From positions 1 to 42,217 of the forward strand of contig QBZG01000011.1 in assembly GCA_003282435.1 (NCBI GenBank): 42,217 nt of DNA. Reading direction: 5' to 3'. A program made the position numbers and the translations under genes. Positions 1 through 8,092 of the stretch are shown piece after piece. Numbering within the stretch: the stretch's first letter is position 1; every line of letters begins with the position of its first letter. The notes under the pieces are model-generated. The model saw nothing but the letters and a program-made list of their open reading frames with translations. It made no database searches and was not told where the DNA came from. The DNA comes from SAR116 cluster bacterium AG-335-B03 (GTDB taxonomy: Bacteria; Pseudomonadota; Alphaproteobacteria; Puniceispirillales; Marisalimonadaceae).

Positions 1-315
1 CCTGCAGAAACACCAACAGTAGACATTAATGAAGCTATTGCATCAGCGGACGACTTAAAAGCCGAAGAAAGTCTTGAAGGAGACGTTAAAAAAACTGAAC
101 TTGAATTGCTCGAAGAGAGAGACGAGAACGAACTTTCGGAAGAAGAAGAAGATAGAATGTATGAATTGAGACGATTAAGAGCTCAAAAAAACATGAATAA
201 TGAAGTCAGAGAAGCTGAACAAGCTGAGCTAAAAAAAGCAGATGAAGAAATTGCTCACTTAAAAACACTTCTAAAACCAAAACCTAAAAAATTACCTAAA
301 GGTTACATTGCATAA
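1..315 (+). CDS. C-terminal part of an acidic, coiled-coil-like protein (5' end outside window)
   Basis: The reading frame is open from the first base and ends with TAA at 313-315, so about 104 C-terminal residues are visible. The sequence is very rich in Glu and Lys with few aromatics. A long charged stretch, roughly residues 35-85 of the fragment, has the heptad-like spacing of a helix or coiled coil. It ends in a basic Pro/Lys tail (KPKPKKLPKGYIA). A TTG at 106 could be read as a start, but the frame continues upstream with the same acidic composition. I do not recognise the family. Confidence 0.6.
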   Translation, partial: PAETPTVDINEAIASADDLKAEESLEGDVKKTELELLEERDENELSEEEEDRMYELRRLRAQKNMNNEVREAEQAELKKADEEIAHLKTLLKPKPKKLPKGYIA

Positions 316-377
316 TTTACAGTTTAATTAAATTTAATTACTTTTAACATATTACTTTATAATTTAGGTTAAGAATT

Positions 378-917
378 GTGCGAGAGCTATTCCAAGTATG
401 GCAAAATACTATATCTAAAGAAAAAATTTCAAAAATTTTAAATATTGCAAATAAAACACCATTATCTAACGCATCTATTTTTTCTTCATACGGGCCCATG
501 CAAAATATTAGAAGGAGTAAAATATGCTGGCTATCAGATAAATGGATTAAAATGCTATTATGGGAATATGTTTTAAAAGCAAATAAAGCTTTCCAAATTG
601 ATATTAAAAATAATTCAGAAATGCAATTTATAGAATATAGACATAATGACAAAGGACATTATTACTGGCATCATGATGTTAACTGGAATGGTCAGGACGG
701 TATGGATAGAAAATTGTCCGTCACAATACAATTGAGTGATAGTAATGAATATGTTGGTGGAAATTTTGAATTTGAGGAAATCAAGACCAACGTTGATTTC
801 AAACCACAGGGTACCGTGATAATATTTCCGTCATACCTTAGGCATAGGGTGTCACCAGTTACTTTTGGAACAAGACGTTCTTTAGTTGCATGGTATTATG
901 GTCCTAAATGGAGGTAA
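378..917 (+). CDS. 2OG-Fe(II) oxygenase, prolyl 4-hydroxylase-like fold
   Basis: This 179-residue protein looks like a single-domain 2-oxoglutarate/Fe(II) dioxygenase of the P4H type. The proximal iron ligands lie in YYWHHDVNW (HxD near residue 97). The distal His is in the segment YLRHRVSPV. The 2-oxoglutarate-binding Arg is in TRRSLVAWYYGP close to the C terminus. Small stand-alone versions like this hydroxylate proteins or peptides and also occur in marine phages, so a phage origin is possible but not shown. The start is GTG at 378, with a weak AGG about 9 nt upstream. The substrate is unknown. Confidence 0.8.
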   Translation: MRELFQVWQNTISKEKISKILNIANKTPLSNASIFSSYGPMQNIRRSKICWLSDKWIKMLLWEYVLKANKAFQIDIKNNSEMQFIEYRHNDKGHYYWHHDVNWNGQDGMDRKLSVTIQLSDSNEYVGGNFEFEEIKTNVDFKPQGTVIIFPSYLRHRVSPVTFGTRRSLVAWYYGPKWR

Positions 918-924
918 TTATATT

Positions 925-1407
925 TTATCGTTTAAGCTTGCGCCATCTCCAAGGAGCTATAAATTTACCAGCCCACATACCCATTTTTTTATCTTTAGCC
1001 TCCTTTTCTTCGTCAATATAATCCCTCGAGTATTTTCTATAGGCTAAAGCCCACCCATTTTTTACCATTAGAGAATTAATATCTACACCGTTTACATAAC
1101 AGATTGAAATTGATCTACCGTATCTATCTGTAGCTCTTTTTTTACAAAATAATTGGCCTGAACTTATAATCTTTTTTAATTCATTAGTGGCAAACTCACC
1201 ACAAGGGTACGATAAACCATTTCTATCTTTACACTTTTGTTTCTTTTCTAGAGTGTCAATCCCATAGAATCTTATTTTTTCAGAATTTAAAATAATAGTG
1301 TCGCCATCAATTATTCTAATAGAATTATCCAAGCTTTTACAATTAGCTAAGCTAAAACTCATAAAATAAATAAATATTATAACAATATGATTTAGTGATT
1401 TAATCAA
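925..1407 (-). CDS. Secreted staphylococcal-nuclease-like (SNase/thermonuclease) protein
   Basis: The 160-residue protein begins with a hydrophobic signal segment (about residues 5-20) followed by ANCKS, so it is probably exported. The Cys at 23 might be lipidated, but the residue before it is Asn, so the lipobox is poor. The SNase core follows: RIIDGDTI with a metal-binding Asp, RFYGIDTLE with the first catalytic Arg and the Glu, and KRATDRYGRS with the second Arg. The ending MGMWAGKF is typical of the family. It probably degrades extracellular or periplasmic DNA/RNA for nutrients. Four Cys in the mature part could form disulfides. It stands alone, 7 nt after the convergent oxygenase gene. 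Confidence 0.85.
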   Translation of the reverse strand: MIKSLNHIVIIFIYFMSFSLANCKSLDNSIRIIDGDTIILNSEKIRFYGIDTLEKKQKCKDRNGLSYPCGEFATNELKKIISSGQLFCKKRATDRYGRSISICYVNGVDINSLMVKNGWALAYRKYSRDYIDEEKEAKDKKMGMWAGKFIAPWRWRKLKR

Positions 1408-1434
1408 AACAATTTCCGATATCTACTTAATTAT

Positions 1435-2427
1435 TCATGAATAATTCTTATTCACCAATTTTATTGGTTTCCAATGAGATGGTGGAAGCCCCGCTTTTTC
1501 TGATCTAAATGTAGAAATCCGATCACCAAGCAGACACCCAAGAAACACTGTTTTCAAATCCAGTCCTCCAAAAGCTATACTTGAAATATTCATGAGCTTA
1601 TGACTCACAATATTATCAAGATGTTTCCTTTCTAACATTCCTTTTTGATAAGCAATTTCAACATCAGATACGTGATCAAAATTACTGTCATCAATAATAG
1701 TTTCTTTATGGCCATTTTGATTTACGTAAATTAGTTTATTACCAACAATGCATGTCACCCAGACACCACCATCTGTATCAAAAGCAAGACCATCAGGAAA
1801 TTCTCCAATTCCAAATTCGGTCACAATTTTTTTATTAATTAAGTTACCATTAGGCAAAACTTCAAATTTAGATAAGCGTCGAGAAAATGTTTCATTTACA
1901 AATAGATCTCCAGTTATTGGATGGATAAGACATTCATTAGTAAAACCTAAATTATCTGCGACAATCCTAGGACCGTTTTGATCTATTAAAATAATAAATC
2001 CATCATTGAAATTTGGTTTGCAAGCTAAAATTCTAGGAATAATTCGAGTACTTACGGTTATCCAAATTCGACCAATACTGTCAATATGGACATAATTTGT
2101 TGGTGGAAGGGGTTTTCCATTTATTTCAAGCAGAATGGGGAAAAGGTTGCCCTCATTATCTAATTTGAAAACACCTCCCTTATCTTCTCCAAGATGAGTT
2201 ATTAACCATCCTTTTTCTGGATGAAGGGCTATTCCATTTGGTTTGGGTTTAAAATCACCGTTTGCTATAATTGTTTGCTGAAACCCATCTGGAAAAATTA
2301 AAGTTACTCCACCACGCCAGTCAGCTATGTGTAATGTTTGTTCTTTATCAACTAAAACACATTCTGGTCTTGACAAACCTTCACCTATAAAACTAATTTC
2401 ATTTAAATCTATTGATTTATCAATCAT
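1435..2427 (-). CDS. SMP-30/gluconolactonase/LRE-like beta-propeller hydrolase
   Basis: This 330-residue protein matches the SMP-30/gluconolactonase family, six-bladed propellers that open sugar lactones or hydrolyse related esters using a divalent metal. The family hallmarks are GLSRPECVLV near the N terminus (metal-binding Glu), NGIALHPEKGWLITH, a central segment with GDLFVNETF (metal-binding Asn) and FPDGLAFDTDGGVWVT (metal-binding Asp). No signal peptide is seen, so it is probably cytoplasmic. Its ATG overlaps the end of the upstream NTF2-like gene by 8 nt, which indicates translational coupling and a shared operon. The true substrate cannot be read from sequence. Confidence 0.85.
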   Translation of the reverse strand: MIDKSIDLNEISFIGEGLSRPECVLVDKEQTLHIADWRGGVTLIFPDGFQQTIIANGDFKPKPNGIALHPEKGWLITHLGEDKGGVFKLDNEGNLFPILLEINGKPLPPTNYVHIDSIGRIWITVSTRIIPRILACKPNFNDGFIILIDQNGPRIVADNLGFTNECLIHPITGDLFVNETFSRRLSKFEVLPNGNLINKKIVTEFGIGEFPDGLAFDTDGGVWVTCIVGNKLIYVNQNGHKETIIDDSNFDHVSDVEIAYQKGMLERKHLDNIVSHKLMNISSIAFGGLDLKTVFLGCLLGDRISTFRSEKAGLPPSHWKPIKLVNKNYS

Positions 2428-2854
2428 TATTCATTTTAGTTCCAGCTAAAGCACTTATTGTACCTGATACAGGTATCATTGAACGAATTTGTAGTCCCCA
2501 AATATTTCTTCTTAAAGTAGAAATCCATATTCCTTTAGCCTTGCCATAACTTTTTTTATCTTTAGTTCGTCTATTAAATTCAACAACGCATTGTATTGTC
2601 TTATCAGTCTCATTTATTATTTCACATTTATCTAATGTTGAATAATGCCAATATTCACCATTTATCATTTGATCAAATTGTATTTTTAAAGATTTCCAAA
2701 AATCTTCTCCAGTTTCGTATATTACAGGTTCATTTCCATTTGAATGAACATAATGAGGAAAATGAAGGTTATTTATAATCTTATTCTTTTCTACACTGTT
2801 AAATGCATCAACAAAATTATATAGGGCTTTAACTCCTTTATGTTGATTATTCAT
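2420..2854 (-). CDS. NTF2/SnoaL-like protein
   Basis: A 144-residue protein of the NTF2/SnoaL cone-fold type, which act as small isomerases, hydratases or ligand-binding partners. Visible hallmarks are an N-terminal helix (ALYNFVDAFNSVEKNKI), the His/Trp-containing pocket region and the alternating C-terminal strands (IQCVVEFNRR, GIWISTLRR). The ATG at 2854 is preferred over the ATG two codons earlier because AAGG lies 6 nt upstream of it. Its 3' end overlaps the lactonase-like gene, suggesting that the two proteins act on the same compound. The function itself is unknown. Confidence 0.65.
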   Translation of the reverse strand: MNNQHKGVKALYNFVDAFNSVEKNKIINNLHFPHYVHSNGNEPVIYETGEDFWKSLKIQFDQMINGEYWHYSTLDKCEIINETDKTIQCVVEFNRRTKDKKSYGKAKGIWISTLRRNIWGLQIRSMIPVSGTISALAGTKMNND

Positions 2855-2913
2855 TATCATCCTTTTTAAGTTATAAAATATTAGCCAATATATTTAAAAT
2901 AAGTCTTATTTTT

Positions 2914-3864
2914 CTACCTTCTTAAAGGTGTCTCAATAGTTATTTTTTGTTTTTTTATTTCTTCTCTTATAAAAATAAACAAACCTGCGCCTACTACCAA
3001 AATTATGCCTACAAACGTTCTTAAAGTAGGTATATCGTTAAAAATAATATATCCAATAATTACTGACCATATTATTAATGAGTATTCAAATATTGAGATA
3101 ATCGAGGTAGAGTAAGAAGTGTAAGCTTTAAATATACAAGTAAAGGCGACAGATGCCAAAATTCCCATTGCTATAATATATTTCCATGTAAAATTAGGAT
3201 TAAAAAACCAATCTCGAAAAATAAATTGCATCGTTGGATCATCAAATCTATTAAATTGTCCAGAGCCAGACAATAAGAACATGGTTAAACAAATTGTAAT
3301 TGTAATGATATAGAAATAAAAAAGTTGAGTATGAACATTATCTTTATCAGCAGTTTTTTTTGATATAGTCATTGATGAAGCATAAAACAGAGCGCAAACT
3401 AAAGGTAATAAATTTTTGAAGTCAAAATCTCTAAAATCAGGATTTAAAATTACAAATATACCAATAAAACCAAATAATATAGCTAACCATCTTCTTATAC
3501 CTATATCTTCTTTTAAAAATAATTTAGCTAGTATAGACATAAAAAGGGGTGTTGAAAAATATAAAGCTGTTGCGACTGCTAGTGACATGTAGGTCAAAGA
3601 AATGAAATAAAAACTAAAAGCTAAAAAATGTAAAATAACCCTTACAACTGACAAAATAGGATAGCCAGTTTTAAATATAATTTTTTGATTTGTTAATAAT
3701 AAATATAAAGCAGATAATATTGCAGCTATAAATGTCCTTCCAAAATAAATTTCATATAATGCTGCTTCTTTAAAAATAAATTTAATTATTGCATCGTGCA
3801 CTGAAAAAGTTGCCATTGCAATAAGGACTAATATAATACCTTTAGAGTTGTTAACGTTATTCAT
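2914..3864 (-). CDS. DMT-superfamily (EamA) transporter
   Basis: A 316-residue integral membrane protein with about ten hydrophobic segments arranged as two EamA repeats, the plan of drug/metabolite transporters such as RhaT- and YdcZ-like exporters. The first repeat begins with GIILVLIAMATFSVHDAIIKF. The second repeat begins near LLPLVCALFYASSMTISKK. A TTG five codons upstream would extend the frame, but the ATG at 3864 gives a normal N terminus; neither has a clear ribosome-binding site. Substrates of this superfamily (amino acids, nucleosides, metabolites) cannot be predicted. It is followed on the same strand by the lactonase pair. Confidence 0.85.
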   Translation of the reverse strand: MNNVNNSKGIILVLIAMATFSVHDAIIKFIFKEAALYEIYFGRTFIAAILSALYLLLTNQKIIFKTGYPILSVVRVILHFLAFSFYFISLTYMSLAVATALYFSTPLFMSILAKLFLKEDIGIRRWLAILFGFIGIFVILNPDFRDFDFKNLLPLVCALFYASSMTISKKTADKDNVHTQLFYFYIITITICLTMFLLSGSGQFNRFDDPTMQFIFRDWFFNPNFTWKYIIAMGILASVAFTCIFKAYTSYSTSIISIFEYSLIIWSVIIGYIIFNDIPTLRTFVGIILVVGAGLFIFIREEIKKQKITIETPLRR

Positions 3865-3929
3865 ATTAAACAAACACAAACAAGAACAAGCTTTTCAAAA
3901 TATATATAAAACGTAACACAAACTCCTGT

Positions 3930-4604
3930 TTAAAGTTGCCAATCAATAGGCTGAATATTATTTTTTTTTAGATATTGGTTAGTTTTTGAAAAAGGTTTTG
4001 ATCCAAAAAAACCATTATGAACTGAAAAAGGTGAAGGATGGACGCTTTCAATTACTAAGTGACGATCTCTGTCTAAAAAATCTCCTTTTTCTTGTGCCTT
4101 TTTGCCCCACAATATGAACACAATATTATGTTTTTTTTCGTTAATTATCTTTAATACTTTGTTAGTGAATTTTTCCCATCCCTTACCCTGATGAGAACCA
4201 GGCATACCTTTTTCAACAGTCAAACTACTATTAAGCATTAACACACCCTGCTTAGCCCAATACTCCAGATTGCCATTTTGAGGTGAAGTTAATCTTAAAT
4301 CTGTAAACAATTCTCTAAAAATATTTTGAAGTGAGGGTGGAATCTTCATAAATTCTTCAACTGAAAAACTCAATCCATTAGCTTGACCTTCTCCATGATA
4401 TGGATCTTGTCCTACTATAACGACCTTAACTTTATCTAAAGGAGTTAGATTAAAAGCATTAAATATTTTATTCATAGGAGGATATATTTTTTTTTTCAAA
4501 AGAAGTTGTTTTTTTAAAAATACGCGAAGCTCAGACATGTATGTAGAATTAAACTCATCTATGAGTTCTATTTTCCAACTCTCCTCAATATTAATATTAG
4601 CCAT
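3930..4604 (-). CDS. ung: Uracil-DNA glycosylase, family 1
   Basis: The 224-residue protein is a family 1 uracil-DNA glycosylase, which removes uracil from DNA to start base-excision repair. The water-activating loop GQDPYH (residues 65-70, catalytic Asp67), the uracil-stacking NGLSFSV, the LNSSLTVE segment with the specificity Asn, and the DNA-intercalating ESVHPSPFS loop with its catalytic His are all present. The length is normal for the bacterial family. It starts at ATG 4604. Neighbours are unrelated housekeeping or catabolic genes, as is usual for ung. Confidence 0.97.
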   Translation of the reverse strand: MANINIEESWKIELIDEFNSTYMSELRVFLKKQLLLKKKIYPPMNKIFNAFNLTPLDKVKVVIVGQDPYHGEGQANGLSFSVEEFMKIPPSLQNIFRELFTDLRLTSPQNGNLEYWAKQGVLMLNSSLTVEKGMPGSHQGKGWEKFTNKVLKIINEKKHNIVFILWGKKAQEKGDFLDRDRHLVIESVHPSPFSVHNGFFGSKPFSKTNQYLKKNNIQPIDWQL

Positions 4605-4677
4605 AAAAAATCAATACCCTTATTTCCAAAATAATGAAATAAAATTTATATCAAAATTAATTCTTTATTTTTATATA

Positions 4678-5580
4678 TTATCTAATATGCCAATCCTCAT
4701 TCAGTGGTCTTGCACTATTTAGTTCTCCATATCCAGCTCCTGTTGTCCCTCCTGGATTAGTTCCAAAATATCGAGGATCCTTTGGTTCATTTTTTGGTTG
4801 GAAACGTATATCACAAGTTAAACGAATTTTATTATCTTTAGAGTGATTTTCAAGTGTTCCATGAACAGTGTACATTCCAAATATCAGTGCATCGCCAGGT
4901 TTAAATTCAGCTGTAAGAATTTTAGTATTTCTTTTTTTGGCAAAATCAACAGGATGTGTACTTATTGTGGCCTTTTTATTTTTGTGTTTATCAACATCAA
5001 AGCCATTATACTTTTCTTTGATATCATCAAAATTATGAGAGTTTTTAATTACAAATAATGGTCCTCTATCAATAGTAACTTCAGTAAAAACGAGCCAACA
5101 TGTTAAAATTTTACGAGTTTTGCGCGTAAAAAAGCCAGCGTCACAATGCATATGAGTAAATCTACCTCCTGCAACAGCCCTTAAAAATATAAAATCAAAA
5201 CCAACAGACGGAGTTTTAAAAATTCTTGTAAATATATTTTCCAATTTTTTTCCATTAGTAACCCTCCTAAGTGATTTAATGGCACTTACGTTTTTCCAAA
5301 AATCCCCTCTATCATTGAATAATTTATCTCTATTTGAATTACCTGATGCTATTCCTTCAGTGAATGGATTTGAAAGTTCATCAACCTCATTTAGTTTTTT
5401 AAAGATATCTTCTCGAGCTTGTTTAATTTTTTTTTCGTCAATAATATTTCTTAAAAAAATGTATCCATCTTTTTCTAAAGCAAATTCAAGGTCTAAATTG
5501 TTAGATTTATTTAAATCAGTCTCATAGAGGTTATCCAAAAGAGAAGTTGGCACCTTTATTCCGTCAATTAATGCGTCCAT
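4678..5580 (-). CDS. Phytanoyl-CoA dioxygenase (PhyH) family protein
   Basis: This 300-residue protein belongs to the PhyH family of Fe(II)/2-oxoglutarate dioxygenases. The N-terminal part (FALEKDGYIFLRNIIDEKKI) is the usual PhyH entry helix. The iron ligands are HxD in THMHCDAGFF (about residue 150) and the distal His in MYTVHGTLENHS, followed by the 2-oxoglutarate-binding Arg in IRLTCDIRFQP. Bacterial PhyH proteins hydroxylate diverse small molecules, so the substrate is open. The gene is divergent from the enolase-superfamily gene with 129 nt between them, and the two could share a control region. Confidence 0.85.
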   Translation of the reverse strand: MDALIDGIKVPTSLLDNLYETDLNKSNNLDLEFALEKDGYIFLRNIIDEKKIKQAREDIFKKLNEVDELSNPFTEGIASGNSNRDKLFNDRGDFWKNVSAIKSLRRVTNGKKLENIFTRIFKTPSVGFDFIFLRAVAGGRFTHMHCDAGFFTRKTRKILTCWLVFTEVTIDRGPLFVIKNSHNFDDIKEKYNGFDVDKHKNKKATISTHPVDFAKKRNTKILTAEFKPGDALIFGMYTVHGTLENHSKDNKIRLTCDIRFQPKNEPKDPRYFGTNPGGTTGAGYGELNSARPLNEDWHIR

Positions 5581-5709
5581 ATCTAGCCCTCGAAAACGTT
5601 ATTTAACAAATAATGAATGAATAAATAAGTAAATCAAACTAAAATATCTTGAGTAAAGTGATTTACAAAGGTTAAAATTACAAAAAAATATAAATGAAGA
5701 GAAAATCAC

Positions 5710-6780
5710 GTGATTATCACCTCTATAAAAACAAAATTAACTTCGGTGCCTTTTACAGACCCTCCAAAAACAGGATTTTTAACTTTAGAAAAGATAGATT
5801 TATTAATTGTTCAAATTGAAACAAAAGATGGCGTTATTGGTACTGGGCATCTTCATCCATTGGCAGGAGGATTGAAAACTTTAGATATGTGCATCAATGA
5901 AATGTTAAAGCCGTTGCTAATAGGGGAAACAATAGAAAATATTTCGTCATTGTGGGATAAAATGTGGAAAGCTACATTTATACAAGGAAGGATGGGTATA
6001 TCTGTTATGGCAATGTCAGCTATAGATATTGCCCTTTGGGATTGTTATGGCAGGTCAAAAAAATTGCCTTTATGGCAAATTTGGAATGGAAAAGACGACT
6101 CTCTGCCTATTTATGGGTCTGGTTGTTACCGAGGTTTAGGGCATGATGGTATGATTGAAAAGGCTCAAAAGTATTCAAGTATGGGTTTTAAGTCTATTAA
6201 AATGCAAGTTGGTCATTGTTTTACAAATAGCGAAGATATTCAGAATGTAAAAGACATGAGAAGCACATTAGGAAATAATATTGGATTAATGATTGATGTA
6301 AACCAAGGATGGTCAGTTGAAGAAACTATAAATGTTTGTAAAAAAATTGAAGAGTATAGACCTGAATGGCTTGAAGAGCCCGTAATGGCGGATGATTTTG
6401 AGGGTTATGAAAAAATTTGTAATTCAACTGAAATACCAATAGTTACAGGAGAAAATAATTTTACACACCATGATTTACTTCCTTTCATGAAGAGTAAAAA
6501 AATATCTGTTTTACAACCCGATATAATGAGAGGTGGATATACTAATTTATTACATACTTGTAATTTAGCTAACAAATATGGAATTAAAATAGCACCTCAT
6601 ATGTTTCCTGAACTATCTATACATATTGTAGCTTCAATAGAGAACCCTTCGTGGCTTGAATATATGGGATGGTACGACCATCTTTGGAAAGAGCCTTTGT
6701 TACCTGCAGATGGAATGTTAAAACCAACTAATCGACCTGGCCATGGTATGGATTTCAAATCAGAAATTTGTACTTTTTAA
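5710..6780 (+). CDS. Mandelate racemase/muconate-lactonizing enzyme family protein (enolase superfamily) with altered KxK motif
   Basis: A 356-residue enolase-superfamily enzyme with the usual N-terminal capping domain and a C-terminal barrel. Metal ligands are Asp196 (MIDVNQGW), Glu222 or Glu223 (WLEEP) and Glu248 (VTGENN). The His-Asp dyad of the mandelate-racemase subgroup is present as Asp271 (QPDIMRGG) and His297 (APHMFPE). The other catalytic motif, normally KxK, reads K164-M-Q166, so the second Lys is replaced by Gln. Most relatives dehydrate or epimerise sugar acids or other carboxylates. The start is GTG at 5710 with GAAGAG upstream. It leads a same-strand run with cupin, VOC and MmgE/PrpD genes. 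Confidence 0.88.
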   Translation: MIITSIKTKLTSVPFTDPPKTGFLTLEKIDLLIVQIETKDGVIGTGHLHPLAGGLKTLDMCINEMLKPLLIGETIENISSLWDKMWKATFIQGRMGISVMAMSAIDIALWDCYGRSKKLPLWQIWNGKDDSLPIYGSGCYRGLGHDGMIEKAQKYSSMGFKSIKMQVGHCFTNSEDIQNVKDMRSTLGNNIGLMIDVNQGWSVEETINVCKKIEEYRPEWLEEPVMADDFEGYEKICNSTEIPIVTGENNFTHHDLLPFMKSKKISVLQPDIMRGGYTNLLHTCNLANKYGIKIAPHMFPELSIHIVASIENPSWLEYMGWYDHLWKEPLLPADGMLKPTNRPGHGMDFKSEICTF

Positions 6781-6867
6781 ATTCGCTCACACCAATATAT
6801 CGTGTTATTTTGATTATGATTAATATATAATAATTTTAGATAATAAATAAATTCAGATGAGGATTAT

Positions 6868-7242
6868 ATGAAATTTAAAGTTACAAGATCAAAAGAAAAT
6901 AATTTTGAGTCAGGATTAAGAGGATTTTTCGCGTATAAAAACTTAGGAATAGAAGAAGCAACTTCTGGTGGCTTTGGTGCTAATGTAATTAAGGCGATCG
7001 AAGGAAAGCACGCTAATGGTGAGTGGCATTATCATAAACTGAATTTTCAAATGGTTTACATTTTAAAAGGTTCTGTCGAATTTGAGTATAAAGGAGAAGG
7101 GAATTTTACATTAAATGAGGGAGACGTTGTTTACCAACCACCTGAAATACATCATAGGGAAATTAAACATTCAGATGATCTTGAGTTAATAGAAATAACA
7201 AGTCCCGCTGAATTTGAAACAGTGTCTTTAAATAAAGATTAA
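6868..7242 (+). CDS. Small single-domain cupin
   Basis: A 124-residue cupin. Motif 1 reads GEWHYHKLNFQMVYILKG: the HxH pair is present, but the position usually held by the metal-ligand Glu is Gln. Motif 2 reads GDVVYQPPEIHH and supplies the last His. A metal site with one altered ligand is therefore likely. Small cupins act as isomerases, dioxygenases or binding proteins for pathway intermediates. GAGGA lies 4 nt before the ATG. The VOC gene starts 9 nt after its stop, so the two are almost certainly co-transcribed. Confidence 0.82.
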   Translation: MKFKVTRSKENNFESGLRGFFAYKNLGIEEATSGGFGANVIKAIEGKHANGEWHYHKLNFQMVYILKGSVEFEYKGEGNFTLNEGDVVYQPPEIHHREIKHSDDLELIEITSPAEFETVSLNKD

Positions 7243-7251
7243 AAAATTTAA

Positions 7252-8064
7252 ATGAGCTGGAAATTAGTAAGAATTTCAATACCAGTTTTTGATTTAGAAG
7301 AATCGAAAAATTTTTACAACTTTTTATTAAACGATAAAACCAGCAATAACAATTATTTAGATACTGATGAAGAATGTTTTGTCTTTGGAGGAGATATAGA
7401 ACTACGTTTATACAAGTTAAAAAATGAACTGGGCAAACATAATATTTTACAAAGTAGGAGAACTTTTCCAACAATAGCATTAAATGAATTAGATCTAATC
7501 ATTAAAAACTTAGAAAAAAATAATATTAATTATTCATTTAATAAATCAAGGCATTCTATAATACTACAAGAACCCGGACTTAATTATATTGAATTGGTTG
7601 AAAAAGACCAAATAACCCAATTACCTAAAAAAAATTTTAATTATATATGGAATTTTCATCATATAAATCTTGAATGTTACGATGTAAGATTATCCGTAAA
7701 TTTCCTCAATAAAAATTTTAACATTACAGAAGGTAAGTGGTTGGCTCCACGTGAACTGGGAGATGTAAATATTAATCCAAATCAATTAGCAATTTTTAAT
7801 TTAGATAACAATCATTCTGGAATACACATAAATAAAGCAGATTTTTTATTTAGCTGGAGAAACAAATTTATTCATAATCCAACTATTGGTGGACATCCAG
7901 CTTTTAATATCAAAGATATTAATCAATTCTTAATAAAACTTGAAAAGTTAGAAATACCTTTTACAGATGCTAAAGTTTATGCAATGCCAGATATTCACCA
8001 AGTTTATTTATTTGATCCTAATGCAAATATAATAGAGATAAATCAAAACATTAGAAATACGTAA
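7252..8064 (+). CDS. Two-domain VOC (glyoxalase/dioxygenase fold) protein
   Basis: A 270-residue protein of two vicinal-oxygen-chelate modules, about residues 3-117 and 132-268. The second module carries a complete metal triad pattern: FHHINLE (His136/137), GGHPAFNIKD and the Glu of NIIEINQN. The first module starts VRISIPVFD without a His, so it is probably structural. Known relatives are ring-cleaving dioxygenases, glyoxalases and epimerases. No strong ribosome-binding site precedes its ATG, which fits translation from the same message as the cupin just upstream. The substrate is unknown. Confidence 0.8.
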   Translation: MSWKLVRISIPVFDLEESKNFYNFLLNDKTSNNNYLDTDEECFVFGGDIELRLYKLKNELGKHNILQSRRTFPTIALNELDLIIKNLEKNNINYSFNKSRHSIILQEPGLNYIELVEKDQITQLPKKNFNYIWNFHHINLECYDVRLSVNFLNKNFNITEGKWLAPRELGDVNINPNQLAIFNLDNNHSGIHINKADFLFSWRNKFIHNPTIGGHPAFNIKDINQFLIKLEKLEIPFTDAKVYAMPDIHQVYLFDPNANIIEINQNIRNT

Positions 8065-8092
8065 ATTAAATAAATTTCATTAAGGAATTATA

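Noticed and set aside
106-315. A 69-residue gene starting with TTG at 106
   Set aside because: The frame is open back to the window edge with the same acidic composition, so this is only part of a longer protein.
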